DNA of 22,601 bases from Microbacterium sp. p3-SID336 (GTDB lineage: Bacteria; Actinomycetota; Actinomycetes; Actinomycetales; Microbacteriaceae): the NCBI RefSeq assembly GCF_025143365.1, contig NZ_JALXPE010000064.1, positions 1-22,601 on the forward strand, written 5' to 3'. The notes under the pieces are model-generated. The model had not been told where the DNA came from, ran no database searches, and was given only the letters and a program-made list of their open reading frames with translations. A program made the position numbers and the translations under genes. Numbering within the stretch: position 1 is the stretch's first letter; each line of letters opens with the position of its first letter. Below, piece by piece: positions 1 to 6,875 of this stretch.

Positions 1-436
1 CCGGCACGCTCGCGTTCGCGGTGATGGCGTCGAGCGCGCGACGCAGCGCCGAGCTCGACGTGTGCGCGGTGTAGGGGAAGTACACGACCTCGACCCCCAC
101 CTCGGCGAACTCGCGCTCCAGGCGCAGGCCCTTCTCCGTGCCGCGCCAGTCGTCGCCCTTGAAGAAGTGCGTGAAGCGCACGTCGCGCCACGAGTCCAGC
201 TTCGACGGCGTGGTCTCGACGTAGACATCGTCCACGAATGAGATGTGGCGGACGATCTCGGCCCGCTCAGCGGTCGGGATGACGGGCTCGATGCCCTTCA
301 CCTGCCGCAGCATCTCGTCGCTGACCACGCCGGCGACGAGGAAGTCGCACTGCTGCTTGGCGTGTCGGAGCAGGTTCAGATGCCCCACGTGAAACAGATC
401 GAAAGCTCCCACGGCATAGCCGATACGCGTCCCCAT
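1..436 (-). CDS. Cytidylyltransferase-like nucleotidyltransferase (TagD-like), partial at the left edge
   Basis: The first 145 codons are present and the frame is still open at the window edge. Residues 10-19 read GAFDLFHVGH, the nucleotide-binding signature of the cytidylyltransferase-like family (glycerol-3-phosphate cytidylyltransferase TagD and relatives), which join CTP or ATP to a phosphorylated small molecule. A second family-like stretch, FFKGDDWRGTEKG (91-103), and the HTSSSALRR segment (125-133) sit where TagD-type enzymes have their late conserved RTxGxST-type motif, here in altered form. The ATG is preceded closely by a GGGGAG Shine-Dalgarno sequence. It is transcribed away from the plus-strand polysaccharide genes. 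The substrate cannot be assigned: glycerol phosphate is the commonest in the family, but other alcohol or heptose phosphates are possible. It may supply the CDP-alcohol for the phosphotransferase at 13002-13703 (inference). Confidence 0.8.
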   Translation of the reverse strand, partial: MGTRIGYAVGAFDLFHVGHLNLLRHAKQQCDFLVAGVVSDEMLRQVKGIEPVIPTAERAEIVRHISFVDDVYVETTPSKLDSWRDVRFTHFFKGDDWRGTEKGLRLEREFAEVGVEVVYFPYTAHTSSSALRRALDAITANASVP

Positions 437-519
437 GATCTCCCCAGATCAGTAAATCCCCAGTCAAGCGGATCCCCACCCACTCAGCACGACTCCCACA
501 GCCGCGCTGGCCGAGTCTA
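437..519 (-). promoter_or_regulatory. Promoter and leader of the cytidylyltransferase gene with three CTGGGGA-type boxes
   Basis: On the minus strand a TAGACT -10 element lies at 519-514, putting transcription start near 507 and giving a leader of about 70 nt. No convincing -35 is seen. The leader carries three GGGGA boxes (plus strand TCCCCA at 441, 457 and 473), spaced exactly 16 bp. The start-proximal box is the loop of a perfect small hairpin, GATCT-GGGG-AGATC (437-450), abutting the ATG and containing the Shine-Dalgarno sequence. Confidence 0.45.
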
Positions 520-604
520 GCAGAGTCGGGTTTCCGCGCCCATAGGATGCCGTGACACGATGGAGCGCGGCGGTCGAGATGCGGGCGGGAAGAAGGGGAC
601 GCGA

Positions 605-1774
605 GTGGGGACAGCGGTCACGATCATCGTGCCGACCTTCAACGAGCGCGACAACGTCGCGGAGCTCGTCGCCCGCACGGCCGCGGCGCTCGACGGACGC
701 CACGCGGAGATCCTGTTCGTCGACGACAGCTCCGACGACACCGCGGACGAGATCGCTCGCGTCGCCGCCGATGCCGCGCTGCCGGTCCGCGTGATCCACC
801 GGTCGGAGAACACCGGCGGGCTGGCCGGCGCCGTGGTGGTGGGTCTTCGCGCCGCCGCCGCCGACCTGTGCATCGTGATGGACGGCGACCTGCAGCACCC
901 GCCGGAGCTGCTTCCGGCGCTGCTCGACCGGCACGCCGCAGGTGACGCCGACGTGGTCGCCGCGTCGCGCTACATCGGCGGCGGCGACACCAGCGGTCTC
1001 GGCACTGCGGTGCGCTTCGGGGTCTCGCGGGCTGCGACGTGGCTCACCAGGGCCATGTTCCCGATCCGTCTCGCGCGCAGCACCGATCCGATGACGGGCT
1101 TCTTCCTGGTCGATCGCTCCCGGCTCGACCTGCCGGGGCTGAAGCCGCAGGGGTTCAAGATCCTGCTGGAGATCCTGGCGCGGAACGATCTGCGCATCGC
1201 CGAGGTGCCGATGGCGTTCGCGGAGCGCCGGCACGGCACCTCGAAGGCCAGCATGCGCCAGGGCGCGACGTTCATCGCGCATCTCGCGCGGCTCCGGTTC
1301 GGCAAGATGTCCCTGTTCGCCCTGATCGGCGTGATCGGCGCCGTCGCGAACCTCGGCATCATGTGGGCTCTCACCCTCGCCGGCGTGCCCTACGTCTGGG
1401 CGGCGATCGTCGGCGCCGAGGTCACCATCATCGGCAACTTCCTGCTGCAGGAGCGCTTCGTGTTCGCCGACATGCGCACCGACGCCAGGGCGCTGGGCAT
1501 CCGCTTCGCGAGCTCCTTCGCGTTCAACAACGTCGAGGCGGCCCTGCGCATCCCGGTCATGGCGCTCATGGTCGAGAGCTGGCACATCTCGAGCGTGCTC
1601 GCCACGGCGCTCTCGCTCATCGTGGCCTTCTTCGCGCGCTTCCTGTTCCACTCGCTCGTCGTGTACGCGCCGCGCCGCCGCCGGGGCGAGGCGTCCGAGC
1701 CGCCGACCGACACGGCGGCCCAGCGGGTGATCAGGGCGATCGACGTCGAGGTGATGAAGCCGGGCGAACTCTGA
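605..1774 (+). CDS. Polyprenyl-phosphate-type GT2 glycosyltransferase fused to a GtrA membrane domain
   Basis: A GT-A family 2 domain resembling dolichol-phosphate mannosyltransferase comes first: TIIVPTFNERDN at the N-terminus, FVDDSSDDT, and the MDGDLQHPPE metal/nucleotide-sugar motif near residues 92-101. From about residue 234 a four-helix GtrA domain follows (from about KMSLFALIGVIGAVANLG), typical of enzymes or flippases handling polyprenyl-phosphate sugars. The protein probably charges undecaprenyl phosphate with a sugar at the inner membrane for later transfer outside. The GTG at 605 is preferred because AAGGGG lies just upstream and GT2 proteins begin close to the IIVP strand. An in-frame ATG at 560 would add 15 atypical residues (GGRDAGGKKG type) and lies only 12 nt after a possible TAGGAT -10 (543-548). 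It leads the plus row with the CapK-like and Wzz-like genes. Sugar identity is unknown. Confidence 0.85.
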   Translation: MGTAVTIIVPTFNERDNVAELVARTAAALDGRHAEILFVDDSSDDTADEIARVAADAALPVRVIHRSENTGGLAGAVVVGLRAAAADLCIVMDGDLQHPPELLPALLDRHAAGDADVVAASRYIGGGDTSGLGTAVRFGVSRAATWLTRAMFPIRLARSTDPMTGFFLVDRSRLDLPGLKPQGFKILLEILARNDLRIAEVPMAFAERRHGTSKASMRQGATFIAHLARLRFGKMSLFALIGVIGAVANLGIMWALTLAGVPYVWAAIVGAEVTIIGNFLLQERFVFADMRTDARALGIRFASSFAFNNVEAALRIPVMALMVESWHISSVLATALSLIVAFFARFLFHSLVVYAPRRRRGEASEPPTDTAAQRVIRAIDVEVMKPGEL

Positions 1775-1784
1775 GGCCGCGCTC

Positions 1785-1825
1785 TACCATGGAGGGGACC
1801 GGCAGGGGGCCGGGGCTACTGGGGG
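1785..1825 (+). promoter_or_regulatory. Possible promoter and G-rich leader of the CapK-like gene
   Basis: A TACCAT -10-like hexamer (1785-1790) follows the stop codon of the upstream gene. It is followed by four G-tracts at 1794-1797, 1805-1809, 1812-1815 and 1821-1825, separated by 7, 2 and 5 nt. This fits an intramolecular G-quadruplex pattern in the RNA and coding strand. The last tract (TGGGGGAG) also overlaps the ribosome-binding region of the GTG start. An alternative CCGGC/GCCGG hairpin (1799-1813) is also possible. Confidence 0.35.
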
Positions 1826-1826
1826 A

Positions 1827-3155
1827 GTGGTGAAGAGAACGATCTTCGACGCCAAGACGCGTCTGCTGATGCGGAAGGACCGACGGGCCTTCGACGAGAT
1901 GGTCCGCAACGAGCGCCTGGGGGAGGACGAGTTCGCGGCGCTGTCACGCGGAGCGGCGAGCCGCATCGCTCTGCACGCGTTCGACTCCTCGTCGTTCTAC
2001 CGCGAGCTGTACACGGGGGCGGGGTTCGCGCGTGCCGACGTGGCCGAGCCGCAGAACTTCGCTCGGCTGCCCGTGGTGACCAAGGTGGCCCTGCGCGACG
2101 CCGGCGACGCGGTGCTGTCCACGACTGTCTCCGCCGACAGGGCGCTCCTCTCGCAGACCGGAGGCAGCACGGGGTCGCCGCTGCGCGTGCGCAACGATGC
2201 CGCGGCTCCGACGGCCGCCATGTGGTGGCGCATCTACCGCTGGTGGGGTGTGCACCCCGCCGACGACATGGCCTTCATCTACCGCCGTCTGCGCCAGGGC
2301 AGGGAGGCGCTGGTCTACGCCGCGCAGTGGTGGCCCAGTCGCCACATCCACCTGGACGCCCGAGCCATCACCGACGAGGCGATCGAGGAGTTCGTGCGGG
2401 AGTGGCAGCGCGTGCATCCGCGGCTGCTCGTCGCCTACGTCGAGGGCGCGACCGCTGTCGCGACACACCTCGCACGCACGGGGCGCACGCTGCCGACGTC
2501 GGCCGTCTCCGTGACGGCGGCGATGCTGCAGCCGGGCCAGCGCACGCTGCTGGAGTCCGTCTTCCAGGCGCCGGTGTTCGACACGTACCGTTCGGCGGAG
2601 ATCCCCTGGATCGCGGCGGAGTGCGAGGCGCACGAGGGCCTGCACGTGGCCGCCGATCAGCGTCTGGTCGAGATCGTCGACGACGGCGGGCGGCCGCTCG
2701 CCGCGGGGGAAGAGGGCTCGGTGGTGGTGACCGACTTCAGCAACGAGGTGTTCCCGCTCGTGCGCTACGAGATGGGGGACCGCTCACGACGCCTCGACGG
2801 TCGCTGCGCATGCGGGCGCGTGTTCCCCCGCATCACGCCAGTGCAGGGTCGGCTGGCAGACGTCGTCAGGACGCCGTCCGGCCGGCGCATCACCGGCGGT
2901 CTGAGCGGTCTCTTCCTCGGGGACCCCGGCGCGATCCGGCAGATGCAGATCGTCCAGGCTGCCGACTACTCCGTCCGCATCCGCTACGTTCCGACGGTCA
3001 GCGGCGGTGCGGGCGAGGCGGCCGCGAAGGCCGTGCACGCGCTGCGCGAGCTGCTGGGTGAGGGCGTGGACGTCGCGGCGGTCGAGGTCGAGAGCATCGA
3101 GAGCCAGGGCGGGAAGGCCCGGCTCGTGATCTCGCACGCTCCCGAGGCGGCCTGA
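1827..3155 (+). CDS. PaaK/CapK-like adenylate-forming enzyme
   Basis: The 442-residue protein has the layout of phenylacetate-CoA ligase-related enzymes, including the CapK-type proteins of capsule loci. It carries an N-terminal FDSSSFYREL segment, the Ser/Gly-rich phosphate-binding loop SQTGGSTGSP (109-118), an RSAEIPW stretch equivalent to the A5 region, and VRYEMGDRSRR (about 312-322), the adenylate-forming hinge region. These enzymes activate a carboxylic acid with ATP. CapK-type members in polysaccharide loci are poorly characterised and may supply an acyl group for polymer modification. Two cysteines (CAC, 327-329) follow the GD motif, as in family members that bind a metal there. Tandem GTG codons at 1827 and 1830 both fit as start; GGGGGAG lies immediately upstream, so 1830 may be used. 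It lies 52 bp after the GT2-GtrA gene. Confidence 0.8.
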   Translation: MVKRTIFDAKTRLLMRKDRRAFDEMVRNERLGEDEFAALSRGAASRIALHAFDSSSFYRELYTGAGFARADVAEPQNFARLPVVTKVALRDAGDAVLSTTVSADRALLSQTGGSTGSPLRVRNDAAAPTAAMWWRIYRWWGVHPADDMAFIYRRLRQGREALVYAAQWWPSRHIHLDARAITDEAIEEFVREWQRVHPRLLVAYVEGATAVATHLARTGRTLPTSAVSVTAAMLQPGQRTLLESVFQAPVFDTYRSAEIPWIAAECEAHEGLHVAADQRLVEIVDDGGRPLAAGEEGSVVVTDFSNEVFPLVRYEMGDRSRRLDGRCACGRVFPRITPVQGRLADVVRTPSGRRITGGLSGLFLGDPGAIRQMQIVQAADYSVRIRYVPTVSGGAGEAAAKAVHALRELLGEGVDVAAVEVESIESQGGKARLVISHAPEAA

Positions 3156-3194
3156 CGGGCGTCACACTCACGGCTGGTCGACAGGACCGAGTAC

Positions 3195-3235
3195 TAGACT
3201 TACGCCGTTCTGCGCCCGACGGCCTTGTCGGGCGC
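3195..3235 (+). promoter_or_regulatory. Promoter and 5'-end hairpin of the Wzz-like gene
   Basis: TAGACT at 3195-3200 is a good -10 element; a -35 at proper spacing is not evident. The predicted start near 3207 would place a perfect 9-bp hairpin, GCGCCCGAC / GTCGGGCGC (3212-3220 and 3227-3235, loop GGCCTT), almost at the 5' end of the mRNA. A TTGGGGGAG box (3240-3248) and the GTG start at 3256 follow. The hairpin could stabilise the transcript or influence translation. Confidence 0.5.
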
Positions 3236-3255
3236 CGCATTGGGGGAGTGCACAA

Positions 3256-4179
3256 GTGGCAACACACTGGACTTTGGAAGACCTCTATCGAGGGGTCATG
3301 CAGTCATGGATGGTCCTGGTGGGGACGGTCGTCGCGTTCGCGCTGATCGGGTTCGGGATCTTCGTCATCTATCCGCAGAAGTACACCGCGTCGGCGCAGC
3401 ACACGGTCGAGCCGATCAGCGTGCTCTCGGTCGGGTCGAGTTTCAACACGGTCAACATGGAGACCGAGAAGGTCGTCGCGACCTCGACGGCCGTGCTGAA
3501 GCGCGCCGTGGAGGACCTCGAGGACACCTCGGTCGAGGCGCTGCGCAACAACACCGTGATCGAGGTGCCGCGCAACTCGCAGGTGCTGATCTTCGACGTC
3601 ACCGCGAACACGCCGCAGGCGGCGGCCGACAGGGCCAACGCGCTGGCGGAGGCCTACGGGGCGCAGCGCACCGACAACGCACGGGCCGTGGTGGAGCAGA
3701 CGACGGCGGAGTTGGGGGACTCCATCGCGCAGCTCCAGGCGGTGCTCGACTCGCAGCCGATCGACAGCAGCGAGCGCGCGGCCACGCAGCTGCAGCTGCA
3801 GAGCCTGCTCGACCAGCAGGCGCGGATCACGGCGACGCCGTTCTACTCGGGCTCGCTCGTCACGCCCGCCGATCCGCCGCAGAAGTCGAACCGTCCGTCG
3901 GCGCTGGTGTTCATCGCCGCGGGTCTGTTCCTCGGGATCCTCGTCGGTGCGATCGCCGCCCTGATCGTGTCGCGCGTGCGCAACGGGCCGGGGGCCACGT
4001 ACAAGCGCAGCACCGCGGGCGAGGAGGAGCCGGAGACGGCGACCGACGTCGTCGTCGAACCGGATCAGGAGGTCGAGCTCGACGAGGACGACCGTCTGCT
4101 GGAGCCGGAGGACGGCGGCCTGCCGGTCTCGCGGCCGATCGGGGCGCCCAAGCGCGGCCACACGACCGCACGTCGCTGA
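3256..4179 (+). CDS. Wzz-like polysaccharide chain-length / co-polymerase protein
   Basis: The protein has the polysaccharide co-polymerase layout: a short cytoplasmic N-terminus with TLEDLYRGVMQSW, a first membrane helix at about 17-39, an extracytoplasmic region of about 175 residues rich in coiled-coil-like Ala/Gln/Glu segments, a second helix at about 216-236, and a cytoplasmic tail. The proline-containing PADPPQKSNRPS segment just before the second helix is typical of the family. Such proteins set polymer length together with Wzy. There is no Walker A ATPase domain and no tyrosine cluster, so it is not fused to a BY-kinase. The tail (about 240-300) is instead strongly acidic and ends basic (PKRGHTTARR). 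The GTG at 3256 follows GGGGGAG by 8 nt. It is the last gene of its row, before a strong terminator. Confidence 0.85.
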   Translation: MATHWTLEDLYRGVMQSWMVLVGTVVAFALIGFGIFVIYPQKYTASAQHTVEPISVLSVGSSFNTVNMETEKVVATSTAVLKRAVEDLEDTSVEALRNNTVIEVPRNSQVLIFDVTANTPQAAADRANALAEAYGAQRTDNARAVVEQTTAELGDSIAQLQAVLDSQPIDSSERAATQLQLQSLLDQQARITATPFYSGSLVTPADPPQKSNRPSALVFIAAGLFLGILVGAIAALIVSRVRNGPGATYKRSTAGEEEPETATDVVVEPDQEVELDEDDRLLEPEDGGLPVSRPIGAPKRGHTTARR

Positions 4180-4196
4180 GTCTGCTCACGACGCGA

Positions 4197-4230
4197 GAAG
4201 GGGCGCCCGTATCACTCCGGGCGCCCCTTC
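4197..4230. terminator. Strong hairpin terminator between convergent genes
   Basis: A perfect 13-bp inverted repeat, GAAGGGGCGCCCG (4197-4209) and CGGGCGCCCCTTC (4218-4230), encloses an 8-nt loop. It sits between the stop codons of the Wzz-like gene and the convergent hydrolase gene, so it can serve both. There is no long T-run on either side, which is common for terminators in high-GC actinobacteria. Confidence 0.8.
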
Positions 4231-4243
4231 GCTGTGCGCTGTC

Positions 4244-5860
4244 TCAGCCGGTGTAGCTCCACACCCGCACGTAGTCGACCTGGAAGTCGAGGTTCTGCGT
4301 CGCCGACTTGTCGCCGGGATCGGGCAGGCCCCAGTACGTCGCCGACGGTCCGACGTGCAGGTTCAGCCGCATGTGCAGCGGCGACCCGAAGTAGTTCGGG
4401 TTCCACAGGTTCGGGTGGGTGGCCGGCGTCGCGCGCAGCAGCTGCTTGCCGTCGACGATCACGGCGGCATACGTCGGCGTGAACTCGAACGCGTAGGTGT
4501 GGAAGCTGTTCCACACCGGCGTCGCCGCGCCGTAGTCGGCGTGGTGCCAGATGTAGCGCTGGTTGGCCGAGGGCGTCGACGTGTGCGTGTGGATCGTCGT
4601 CGTCGCCGTGTCGATCCGCTGGTCGCGCACGGCGGCGTCGTCGTAACCCCAGGCCTCCATGATGTCGATCTCGCCGGACTGGTTGTTGCGCAGCCAGAAC
4701 GCGGCGAGGGAGCCGAACGTGTTCGGGCCGCTCGGGGTCTTGGCGCGGATCTCCCACCGGCCGTAGGGCTGACCCATGCTGACGTCGTCGGCCTGGAGGC
4801 GGCGCTGGTCGAGGTAGCCGGTGTCGTGCCAGAGCTCGCGCGGCCCGCTGGCGCCGGAGGGGCGGATCGCGGGGGAGGAGCGCCAGTCGGCGCGGATGTG
4901 CAGGATCCCGCTCGCGTCGACGGACACCTGGTCGCGGTCGGGCACGGCCGCGTCGAACAGCAGGCCGAGGTCGTCCTGGCCGCGCACGTTCCACTTGGTC
5001 GGGTCCACGGCGGGGGAGCCGGAGGAGTCGCGGTAGGTGAACTCGTCGCGCCACGTCGGTGCGCCCCACCCCGTGATGCTGCCGTCGGTCGGAGGCGTGC
5101 CCCCGGGCTGCTGCGGCTGCTGCGGCTGCTGCGGCTTGGTCGGTGGCGTGCTGGGCGTCGGGGTGGGGGTGGGTGTCGGCGTCGGAGTGGGGGTGGGCGT
5201 CGGCGCCGGCGTGCCGTTCGGCTTGTCCTCGCGGACCAGGTGCGCGTCGAAGCTCAGGTTCCGCGTCTCGCGCCAGTTGGAGAGCACCTGCACGGCGATC
5301 GTGTTCGCACCGGTCTTGAGCAGGCGGGTCGGGATCGAGAAGGACGCGGGCTGCTTGCGCGCGGCCGTCGACGACGGTGCGGCGGTCGCGTAGCTCTTGT
5401 CCGTGATGCGACCGGTCGGCGCGTTCTTGCGGCCGACCTCGACGCCGTTGACCCACACGACGATGCCGTCGTCGGCCCACGTGTTGATCCAGGCCCATTC
5501 GGGCAGATCGGACGTGAGTGTGAACGACTTGGTGAAGTACGTCGCGAGGGGCTGCTGGCCGGTCGTCCGCGGGATCAGCGTGCCCACCTGGCCGGTGCTG
5601 GTCCCGACGCCGAAGGGCGCGGTCCCGCGCTTCCAGGTGTTCGACGCGGTCTGCCAGCCGGCCGGTGGGGCGGCCGACGCCCGGTGGTACGACCAGCCGG
5701 TGGATCCGCGAGGGATCACCGACGAGATCGTCGAGCCCGAGGCGTCAGCGGCCACGGCCGGCCGACTGGCGACGAAGGATGCCCCCACGACCGCCACGGC
5801 GGCGAGGAAGGCGAACAGGATACGAAGAAAGGGGGTTCGGGTGTGTGTCTTCAGTTTCAT
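4244..5860 (-). CDS. Secreted glycoside hydrolase family 16 endo-glucanase-like enzyme with N-terminal beta-sandwich domain
   Basis: A Sec signal peptide (about residues 1-38, ending AVA-ADA) is followed by a beta-sandwich module (about 45-210) containing DDGIVVWVNGVEVGR and NLSFDAHL. Next come a Pro-Thr repeat linker (about 218-240), a PQQ-repeat stretch (243-252) and a GH16 domain (about 262-538). The catalytic strand GEIDIMEAWG (396-405) carries the ExDxxE triad E397, D399 and E402, of which the two glutamates should be nucleophile and acid/base. GH16 enzymes retain configuration and cut beta-1,3/1,4-glucans or galactans. Inside this locus it may trim or release the exopolysaccharide; the exact substrate is unknown. 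It is the third gene of a minus row but has its own candidate promoter. No good Shine-Dalgarno precedes the ATG; a long leader hairpin does. Confidence 0.9.
   Translation of the reverse strand: MKLKTHTRTPFLRILFAFLAAVAVVGASFVASRPAVAADASGSTISSVIPRGSTGWSYHRASAAPPAGWQTASNTWKRGTAPFGVGTSTGQVGTLIPRTTGQQPLATYFTKSFTLTSDLPEWAWINTWADDGIVVWVNGVEVGRKNAPTGRITDKSYATAAPSSTAARKQPASFSIPTRLLKTGANTIAVQVLSNWRETRNLSFDAHLVREDKPNGTPAPTPTPTPTPTPTPTPTPSTPPTKPQQPQQPQQPGGTPPTDGSITGWGAPTWRDEFTYRDSSGSPAVDPTKWNVRGQDDLGLLFDAAVPDRDQVSVDASGILHIRADWRSSPAIRPSGASGPRELWHDTGYLDQRRLQADDVSMGQPYGRWEIRAKTPSGPNTFGSLAAFWLRNNQSGEIDIMEAWGYDDAAVRDQRIDTATTTIHTHTSTPSANQRYIWHHADYGAATPVWNSFHTYAFEFTPTYAAVIVDGKQLLRATPATHPNLWNPNYFGSPLHMRLNLHVGPSATYWGLPDPGDKSATQNLDFQVDYVRVWSYTG
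5105..5209 (-). repeat. Low-complexity linker repeats (PQQ and PT codon repeats) inside the GH16 gene
   Basis: The stretch encodes about ten Pro-Thr units followed, after a short spacer, by three PQQ units. At DNA level these are tandem CCx-ACx hexamers (about 5147-5209) and CCGCAGCAG nonamers (about 5105-5134, seen on the plus strand as gctgctgcg). This is a flexible interdomain linker, and such tracts vary in length by slippage. Confidence 0.8.
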
Positions 5861-5984
5861 CTCGAGGGGGAGCGAAACGGTGCTGCGTGAAATGGAGGGT
5901 CACACAGCACCGCCCGGGTTGCGGATGCGGGCCGAGCATTCCCCCTCGATGCATCCTGTGGACGGGTGTTGTCCGCCTACTATA
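5861..5984 (-). promoter_or_regulatory. Internal promoter and leader hairpin of the GH16 gene
   Basis: On the minus strand TATAGT (5984-5979) matches a -10 element and overlaps the TAG stop codon of the upstream gene (5982-5980). The leader of about 110 nt contains a 13-bp stem (5878-5890 with 5900-5912, 9-nt loop), fully paired in minus-strand RNA with one U-G wobble, ending 17 nt before the ATG. It could be an attenuator or translational control element, or a terminator for the upstream gene; a short TTTCG follows it. Confidence 0.5.
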
Positions 5985-6870
5985 CGGGGTCGCTTCCCCA
6001 AAGCTCCCTGACAATGCCCGTCGTGCTCTCGATCGACGACCGCGAGGACGCGCCGAAGACGATGGCCTCGACGTTCGCGTGGTCGTGGATCCACTCGAGC
6101 GCGCGCCGCGGGGGGATGGCCCCCGAAGCGAACACCGACATCGCCACGGGCCGGAACGGGCGCTCCTGCAGCGCCTTCTCGTACGCCTCGATGCCGCCGG
6201 ACATCCGGAAGCCGATCTCGTTGATGTTCGCGCACACGATCGGGTTCTTCACGCCGACCCGGTCGAGAGTGTCGAGCAGCATCGGCAGGTTCATGGTGAT
6301 GAAGCCCGGCTCCGCGTTGTAGCGCTCGCGCACGTGCCGGTCGAAGATCGCGAAGGCCTCGTCGAAGCCCAGGCCGAGCATCAGGTCGACCACGACGTTC
6401 TGCAGGAAGATCACCGGGGTGTTCAGCCCCTGGAACATCTTCATCTCGGCGTCGACGAGCAGCGTGATGATGCCCTCGATGTCCTTCTTCACGAACGACC
6501 TGCCGCCGCGCAGCGCCGCGTTCAGCAGGCCCTCCTCCGGGAGGAACTGCTTGAGCGCGCCGAGCATGCCGTTGTCGGTCACGGCGTTGGCGTACTTGTG
6601 GGCGTACGGCATGCATGGGTAGAAGCGGTAGTCCGCATAACGCTCGGGGTTCGCGCGCATGTGGTCGCACACCTCGGCGATGCGCTCGTGCGTGGTGCAC
6701 ATGAGCGTGCGGATGCCGTTGTCGAGGGCGATGTCGACCACGTCGATGATCGCCTTCGTGTCCTGGAAGCGGATGGCCTGCGCGCGAGCCTTCTCCTCCG
6801 ACATGTGGTTGATGCCGAAGAACTGGTTGTCGCCGAGCAGCAGCCGGTCCATGGTGGTCGTCGTCGTCAT
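5980..6870 (-). CDS. Aldo/keto-reductase-like TIM-barrel protein of unknown activity
   Basis: The 296-residue protein is not assigned to a named enzyme. Its N-terminus (RLLLGDNQFFGINH) resembles the first strand of the aldo/keto-reductase barrel. It is followed by a helix-strand unit (IIDVVDIALDNGIRTLMCTT) of the type 'AL-x-GI-xx-hDT' and a C-terminal VFGASSRSSIE segment like the cofactor-binding GASS end of that superfamily. The catalytic Asp/Tyr normally after the second strand are not evident: the sequence there reads MCTTHERI. It may therefore be a diverged reductase, an aldolase-like enzyme, or non-catalytic. The ATG at 6870 follows the stop codon of the Gfo/Idh/MocA gene by 5 bp, so the two are almost certainly cotranscribed and may act in sequence on one sugar intermediate. 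An in-frame ATG at 6852 is an alternative. Confidence 0.6.
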   Translation of the reverse strand: MTTTTTMDRLLLGDNQFFGINHMSEEKARAQAIRFQDTKAIIDVVDIALDNGIRTLMCTTHERIAEVCDHMRANPERYADYRFYPCMPYAHKYANAVTDNGMLGALKQFLPEEGLLNAALRGGRSFVKKDIEGIITLLVDAEMKMFQGLNTPVIFLQNVVVDLMLGLGFDEAFAIFDRHVRERYNAEPGFITMNLPMLLDTLDRVGVKNPIVCANINEIGFRMSGGIEAYEKALQERPFRPVAMSVFASGAIPPRRALEWIHDHANVEAIVFGASSRSSIESTTGIVRELWGSDPV

Positions 6871-6875
6871 CTCGC

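Noticed and set aside
464..1651. Long minus-strand open frame opposite the GT2-GtrA gene
   Set aside because: Its translation is rich in Arg/His/Asp/Glu with no domain; it is a shadow frame caused by high GC at third codon positions of the real gene.
5105..5136. Trinucleotide-like gctgctgcg repeats as a CRISPR or regulatory array
   Set aside because: The repeats encode a PQQ linker in frame; there are no spacers.
5994..6001. TTGGGGAA on the minus strand near the GH16 promoter as another regulatory box
   Set aside because: It is inside the coding end of the barrel gene (Leu-Trp-Gly codons), upstream of the -10, and occurs singly, so coincidence is likely.
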